A DNA stretch of 64,000 bases from Phorcus lineatus. Lineage: Eukaryota; Mollusca; Gastropoda; Trochida; Trochidae. The DNA lies in the NCBI GenBank assembly GCA_921293015.1, contig OV121092.1, positions 26,861,264-26,925,263 on the forward strand, in the 5' to 3' direction. Below the pieces are notes generated by a model, which searched no databases, was not told where the DNA came from, and worked only from the letters and a program-made list of their open reading frames with translations. The translations under genes and the position numbers were made by a program. Below are positions 58,380 through 64,000 of the stretch, piece by piece (within the stretch, counting starts at the first letter, position 1; each line of letters begins with the position of its first letter).

Positions 58380-59310
58380 GCAGGCATATATTAGAAGAAC
58401 GGCGTCCCATTGATTACTATCTGTACTGTTTGCAAGACAATCTTAATTTTTTATTCTCTTATTAAAATTATATCAAAAGTTGCGTTAGAACAAATATGCT
58501 GATAATTCAGATCCTAATGTAATTTAGGATCGAATGAAGGTTTGGGTTTATTCTGGGTTAATTATTTTGGGTTAATTTTACTATTCACAGTTATTTGATT
58601 TACCATTCAATATGTTGTCACTTATTTGATTTAGCTTTTCTTACCTAAATAATATATTTCAAATGATTTGTAGAATGATAGAACATACATTTAAATGGAA
58701 GGCAACATTTATGACACAGAAATAGTAGAAAGAAATTTACCGCATAAGTAACACATGCAGCTGCAGCAGTCCTGTTAAGCGCTAACTGTTAGTTTGATAT
58801 ATACTGTTGCACTGATTTAAAAAATATAAGAGGTTCCCACTGCCACTCAGTACTAAATTTAGATCTTCATTCATTGTAACTTAATGTACATTTAATCAGA
58901 AAATGTTTAACATTGCCTTATTCGTTCTTTACATACAAGGCATGAAGTGAAAATAGATAACAACAATTTTATATTGAATCCGACTTATGCTAACCTTCTT
59001 CTTACCTTAATGACAAGTTAAACAAATATGATGGATATTTAGTATGCGTATACCTTAGAATTTCTTTTTGAATGGTGAAGAAATTTCAATTTTTCTTTGG
59101 TCAGCAGAAAACAGAAGAAGTTTATTCAGCTAATGCCGTGCACAAATTATCAAAGGATTAAGCAAATAACTGTAATGAAACATATATGTATAATCTACAT
59201 AACATGAATTTTCATGTTTGTGTGAAGGTTTGAATCATGTTGGTGTTAAGACTTTGGGACTAGCGGCCTGTCTGTTCTTGTCTCTCTCTGTCTCTTTGTC
59301 TCACTGTCTC
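58380..59310. other. Non-coding stretch
   Basis: No supported gene or repeat. Confidence 0.45.
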
Positions 59311-59311
59311 T

Positions 59312-59465
<154 letters not shown>

Positions 59466-59469
59466 TAGT

Positions 59470-60550
59470 AGTTTTTAATTGTAATCGATGAACATGTTCT
59501 GAAATCTTTCCCAATAACATGAATATAGTTATCACTAACACTATCAGCTCCATTCTTTCTTTCTTTGTGCTTAAGATAAGTTTTCAGATTTACGTTTATC
59601 ACAAGGACGCCCACCAATATTATCGATAAGAAAATCAATTTGTAGAACTCAAAACTGTCACATAACTGTGTTGGCAAACACTGAAATGGTTTTATTTCTA
59701 TTCAGATAAGCTTTGTGTGTTCAATATAAGTTCTTCTTTGATAACACTCCTAAAGAAGTTGGTTGTGAAAATTGGGCTCCATAAAACACAAATATTCACA
59801 ATCATCTTAATGAACGAATTCTATCCTGAACGAATAAATAAATAAGGCCTGGTTGAAATTTAGGAAGTGAATATTAATTACTAAAATGAAATAAGTGGCA
59901 TTGCTAAAACATCAAATACAATTTATAAATCTCGATAAAATTCGATCAGGTCATCTGATGATGTAGCATTCTTAAATACAAGTTCATTTTAAAACATTTA
60001 AAACCACTAAACTGTTTATTATATAAGTATTGACAATAAACATAAACATTATAAATACCCTCAGAGTCATAGGTACAAAAATCCATATAATGCGACGCTT
60101 TCCGGTGTATATACGTGTAGCTGCATGCTGCATTACATTTGAAACATGCCCACTAACTTGCTATAGCTGCTATAGCTGCGGGTTGAAAGACACTGTACTC
60201 TATAATAACAGTCACAAAAGGTGTGCCTATAAATTTTGATCAACATATACGACGTTTGAAATATATTCACGTATAGATAGAACTTTTACTGAATTTGTTT
60301 GGGAATTGTTAATGTTTTGGTTTGATGGACGATTTACTGCGTCTAGAATTATTGGTTTTGTCATATCAGTGTCAACATTATATATTTTGTAATATATTTT
60401 TCTGATTGTACAGAATACATTGAAAAATGTCAACTCTTCCTTTGAGTATTCTAATGGTACCTCTTAGCTTATTTTAATGTCACAAACAATGCAACAAAGA
60501 TTGAAAGTTCATTTCAACTATCAAGATATCAAAAAAACGAGTTAACGTTG
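59470..60550. other. Non-coding stretch
   Basis: No supported gene. The tandem CTATAGCTG pair at 60162-60178 and small open frames show no domain. Confidence 0.45.
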
Positions 60551-60556
60551 TATCAT

Positions 60557-61039
60557 TTAAAGAGCCACTCCGTGAGTTGTTTGAGTCATATATGTCAAAC
60601 TTAATCAATGGTGTCATTAGATCGTGAAGAATCGACTGTTACCAAAAACACACATTTTAAAGCTAATTTGTTCTGTACAGTGACAATATGAAGGTAGAAC
60701 GTCGCAATTGTGATCGAAAACTGGACAGTGGCGCGCGTCAAATAGTCAAACGCAATTTTGAAGACTTATCTTAAACAGCCAGGAGGGCAGTTAGGAGTTG
60801 ATAGTGTTTTTTTAGGTTATGTAACTAGTATCAATGTACATTGGACGTATATCTACACCTCTGTGCATTTATAAGGCTGTTTTTAGATTTTCTTGGAAAA
60901 CCAGTATTTGTCATATAAATGTCTTTTGGACATGAAACGTTAAGATGTTTTGATTTTATGTCACCACATATGACATTTAGCTATAGGTTCGTATCAAAGG
61001 TAAGAAATATGTTATGAAAATCACGGAGTGGCTCTTTAA
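60557..61039. mobile_element. TTAA-flanked TIR element, copy 3 (483 bp), inverted
   Basis: TTAA + AGAGCCACTCCGTGA at the left and TCACGGAGTGGCTCT + TTAA at the right. The interior is the reverse complement of copies 1 and 2 (its left side reads GTCAAACTTAATCAATGG, the complement of their right side). Confidence 0.8.
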
Positions 61040-61890
61040 GATTTTATTACCTCTGACCCTATCTATTTTCATCATCAGATCTTATAATATTTTATATAAA
61101 TAGTAAGATTTAACTACAATTCTATTTTTCAAGATTTTATGACAACTGACTCTATCAATTTTCATAAAAAGATTCGAAATATCATTTTATGGACACATTT
61201 TATATTTCAAGATGTTATGACGAATGACACTATCTATTTCTATTTTAATATATCACAACAACTTAAACATTAATCCATAATCAATATATCGAATATTCTG
61301 TCCCCCTTCAATTGAATAGAACATTTAATATATAAAATTCTAGACTAGTCACATTCTAAACACCTTCTTTCCATGTTTAAGGGACATGAAATTTACTAGT
61401 AATATATGAATATGACGACATTAGCTTATTTATGTTACAAAATGGATATTTAAAACTAGATCTTTAATTTCAACATATCAACATGAACGATCTAATGGTC
61501 ACATATACATTTTATATATTTCTATACCAGATTTATTCAGTTTCGCTGCATTGTCTCATAGACAACCGATTCTTATAAATCAAATCACAATGAATTAAGA
61601 CCAATATACGCTTCGCTTTAATCTATATAACGTAGTGCTGCAAAAATATGTCTTATTTCATGAAATTGCTTCAAATCTAAAGAAAAACATTTATCAAAGC
61701 CAATTGTATTTCATTCATTTCTTCCATTTATATGGTAATGTTTTGTTGACGCAGAACTAACGTGTTTATTCAATAAAGAACCGAGTTACCAACGTTGCTG
61801 ATTGTACGTAAGGTAACTGATCTATTTCTAATATCCCCGCTTGATTGATTGAGTGCTTGAAGTTGAACGAGTTTGAAAGGGTCATAGATA
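61040..61890. other. Non-coding stretch
   Basis: AT-rich; degenerate direct repeats of a 'CAAGATKTTATGACRA' motif at about 61130 and 61208. No gene. Confidence 0.4.
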
Positions 61891-61899
61891 AGATATGTG

Positions 61900-61923
61900 C
61901 GGGGTGGGGGAAGGGGAGGGGGA
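61900..61923 (+). other. G-quadruplex-type tract
   Basis: Four or more runs of 4-5 G separated by 1-2 bases (GGGGTGGGGGAAGGGGAGGG core), in otherwise AT-rich DNA. Confidence 0.6.
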
Positions 61924-62049
61924 GTCGTTGGGGAGAAACACCGGCTCAAATCAGTCACCAAGATAACAGTATGAGTACCCGACAACGCATTAAGGGCAAT
62001 ACAAAATTACATGAATGTTCACTATGATAAAAAAATAAGGATATATAAT

Positions 62050-62175
62050 ATAATAGTTTATTACCGTGTCATGTGTTACATATACATATGATAAAATCTT
62101 TGGTCACAACATTAAAAAGCACACCGGACCTCATAAGGTCGAAAAGACACCCGCTTAAAATACAATAAATATAAC
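62050..62175. repeat. Dispersed repeat resembling 54145-54265
   Basis: TTTATTACCGTGTCATGTG ... CCTCATAAGGTCGAAAAGAC, with the same layout as the block at 54145-54265 in the same orientation. Identity of the parent element unknown. Confidence 0.35.
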
Positions 62176-62279
62176 TGAAATACAAGTAAACGTAGGCGAA
62201 CATCAATCATTCATTACACATGTACACTTTATAGCATCCAAAAGGACATTTATATTTATAGATCCCAAATACATATATA

Positions 62280-62460
62280 CCTTAACCAACCCTACATACT
62301 CTCATACACCCATCCCGATATACTTACATCCAAACCTACATACATTAATACACCAATACCTACATACTTACATCCAAACCTACATACATTAATACACCAA
62401 TACCTACATACTTACATTCAAACCTACATACATTAATACATCCATAACTTCATACGCTCA
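62280..62460. repeat. 44-bp tandem repeat, about four units
   Basis: The period of 44 bp was measured between successive CATTAATACACC motifs. Units are C/A/T-only (strand-asymmetric, no G) apart from the first degenerate unit. Confidence 0.75.
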
Positions 62461-62464
62461 AAAA

Positions 62465-63890
62465 CCCATGAAACCCATGAGACGTAAAGACTGCTGTTCA
62501 AAATTGTATTTAATTTATGTGTTTTGGCAAAAGCTATGTCTTGTAACGTAGTTATTTATCACATCGCCAACGAAAGGTGAAAGACAATGAGTAATGCTCA
62601 TAGCATATTATGTTATTGAGATGATTCCTTCTTAAGAAACATGTAATTTATTCTATTTTCATTGAACATCTTTTCTATCAACAACTATATAATAAGTAAA
62701 ATGTGTAGTCAATTGTGAAACTTCAACATATTTTTGAGTACCGTTAATGATTAAATTAATTCCTTTAAGGGATTGCTAATCTATATCTGTTTAAAAATAT
62801 GCAGTGTGAAAATATATTGATATGGAAAAAAATGTCTGTCAATTTGACTTTCAAAGGGTCAAAGTTCACGATACTTGTAAAACCTGTATTCATGAATGTT
62901 AAACAGTCTCAAGAAACAATTAAATCAAATGCTTACCAATCTAAATGTTTTAATAGCGAATGTAATGCTTTTATATTAACTGGAATAGACGGTTTTGGCG
63001 TCTTTTTATAATGTTTCAGATTTCCAAAAAAACAGAATAGGAACAAGGTAAGTCTAGGTTCAGGTTTGAGCACGCAATACAACTAAATTCGACCTGAATT
63101 CAAATGTCTTGATAAAGACCACTTCTCGATACAATGGAAGGTTTACAGGTTACGTCGGCAGGTATCAATTGTACAATGGAGACACGCCGAACAAACGACT
63201 TAACATAAACTTAAATGTGATTTAGATTGAACTTGATTCAAAATGGTAAATGTTTTTTTTTACATTCCCTGATCTTTCTCTTCACCATTAAATGAAACGT
63301 AATATCAACTTTGCAATGTAGTTTTGACATGTACAAATATGAAAAAATGAATATACATTATGTTAAACATATGACTCAAAATGGAAAATACAACTGGAGT
63401 TATAGTATGATTTGGAGTGAAAGTGATTATAAATGGTAAATGTTTTCCTCTACATTTGACATTACCTCATTTTTCTGATCACTATCTAAATAGAACTTAT
63501 TTCTAAAGCAATCTTTGCCATGTTATATTATGACTAGGACCGTTTTTGAAATAACTGAATAGTTTGATAGTGTAGTGAATTGATATATTCAAGAAAAATA
63601 TAATTATCGAACATTATCCACACCAAAAAACGTTTTAAGGTTTCCTGTTCGAAAGATAACAGATTTTTTTTTTAAAATGTTAAAATATGTACTCTATAAT
63701 CCATTGTGTAACGTATTCGGTTACCGTTAAGTAATGTACATTTGAACACGCCTTTTACTAATTAAGATGTTATCTCAACATTTGCACGAAACAAATTAGC
63801 TATTTGAAAGCACACGCAAACTTTTAGGCATTTCTTATGGCCAATTGTTATAAATTCGCCGTAACCAACACAAGCCATATCAAACAAGCG
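62465..63890. other. Non-coding stretch before the right-edge promoter
   Basis: No supported gene. The 70-codon frame at 62799-63011 shows no domain. Confidence 0.45.
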
Positions 63891-63898
63891 ACTCATCA

Positions 63899-63970
63899 GT
63901 CACGTGACAGTCGTCTATTGAGACAGTCGTCACCCCGGTTACAGCAATAACATGGCGGGGTATATATACC
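63899..63970 (+). promoter_or_regulatory. Candidate promoter: CLEAR-type E-box and TATA box
   Basis: GTCACGTGAC (63899-63908) is a perfect palindrome identical to the CLEAR consensus bound by TFEB/MITF-type bHLH factors. About 50 bp further right, GGTATATATACC (63959-63970) contains a strong TATA box. GC content rises over this stretch. The gene would lie beyond base 64000, or on the other strand to the left, since both motifs are palindromic. Confidence 0.4.
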
Positions 63971-64000
63971 GTGCTTGGCTGAAATGGGTCAGCATATTTC

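Overview
This looks like AT-rich nuclear DNA from a marine invertebrate animal, most probably a mollusc. Genes are split by GT-AG introns, most of the sequence is intron, intergenic DNA or repeats, there are no operons, and two short elements (31201-31258 and about 51190-51370) carry the 'GCGGCGTTAAAC...ACTCACT' tail that is common in molluscan genomes. Phylum is an inference; no species can be named.

Left half (about 1-34000): a tandem array of five complete genes, all on the minus strand, for a divergent ARF-like small GTPase. Each has five coding exons with the same exon phases, and each assembles into an uninterrupted reading frame of 207-209 codons. I call them copies A (5130-7411), B (10459-14790), C (17740-21139), D (25198-27949) and E (30381-33857). 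The duplicated unit is about 5-7.5 kb and includes 5' flanking DNA. The first ~4 kb of the window is the 5' flank of a further unit lying off the left edge. The array ends abruptly near 33990. The proteins keep an N-terminal Met-Gly (possible myristoylation site), an ARF-like core, the NKxD box (lost in D) and an SAK box. They depart from a normal GTPase at catalytic positions: GKQ instead of GK[ST], WxLGGR instead of WDxGGQ, and in B-E also Asp to Gly in that box. The last intron of every copy holds a 29-bp minisatellite whose unit is a copy of the exon 4 5' splice site, so the intron is a field of decoy donors.

Middle (34000-47800): mostly non-coding. It holds a ~1.55 kb array of a 31-bp repeat (35530-37085), decayed coding relics (one FLYWCH-finger-like), a degenerate ~32-bp repeat, TTAA-flanked inverted-repeat elements, a long-TIR element with 9-bp target duplications together with its 96-bp deletion derivative, and a foldback element.

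Right part (47800-64000): four 3' exons of a plus-strand gene for a VOPP1/WBP1-like single-pass membrane protein (47853-50033; signal-peptide exon not found). It is followed by a degenerate minisatellite, dispersed repeats, a dead mariner transposon (56801-57788) between two diverged copies of its surroundings, a long (TC)n tract, another TTAA-flanked element, a G-quadruplex-like tract and, at the right edge, a promoter-like cluster (CLEAR-type palindrome plus TATA box) for a gene that would lie beyond the window.
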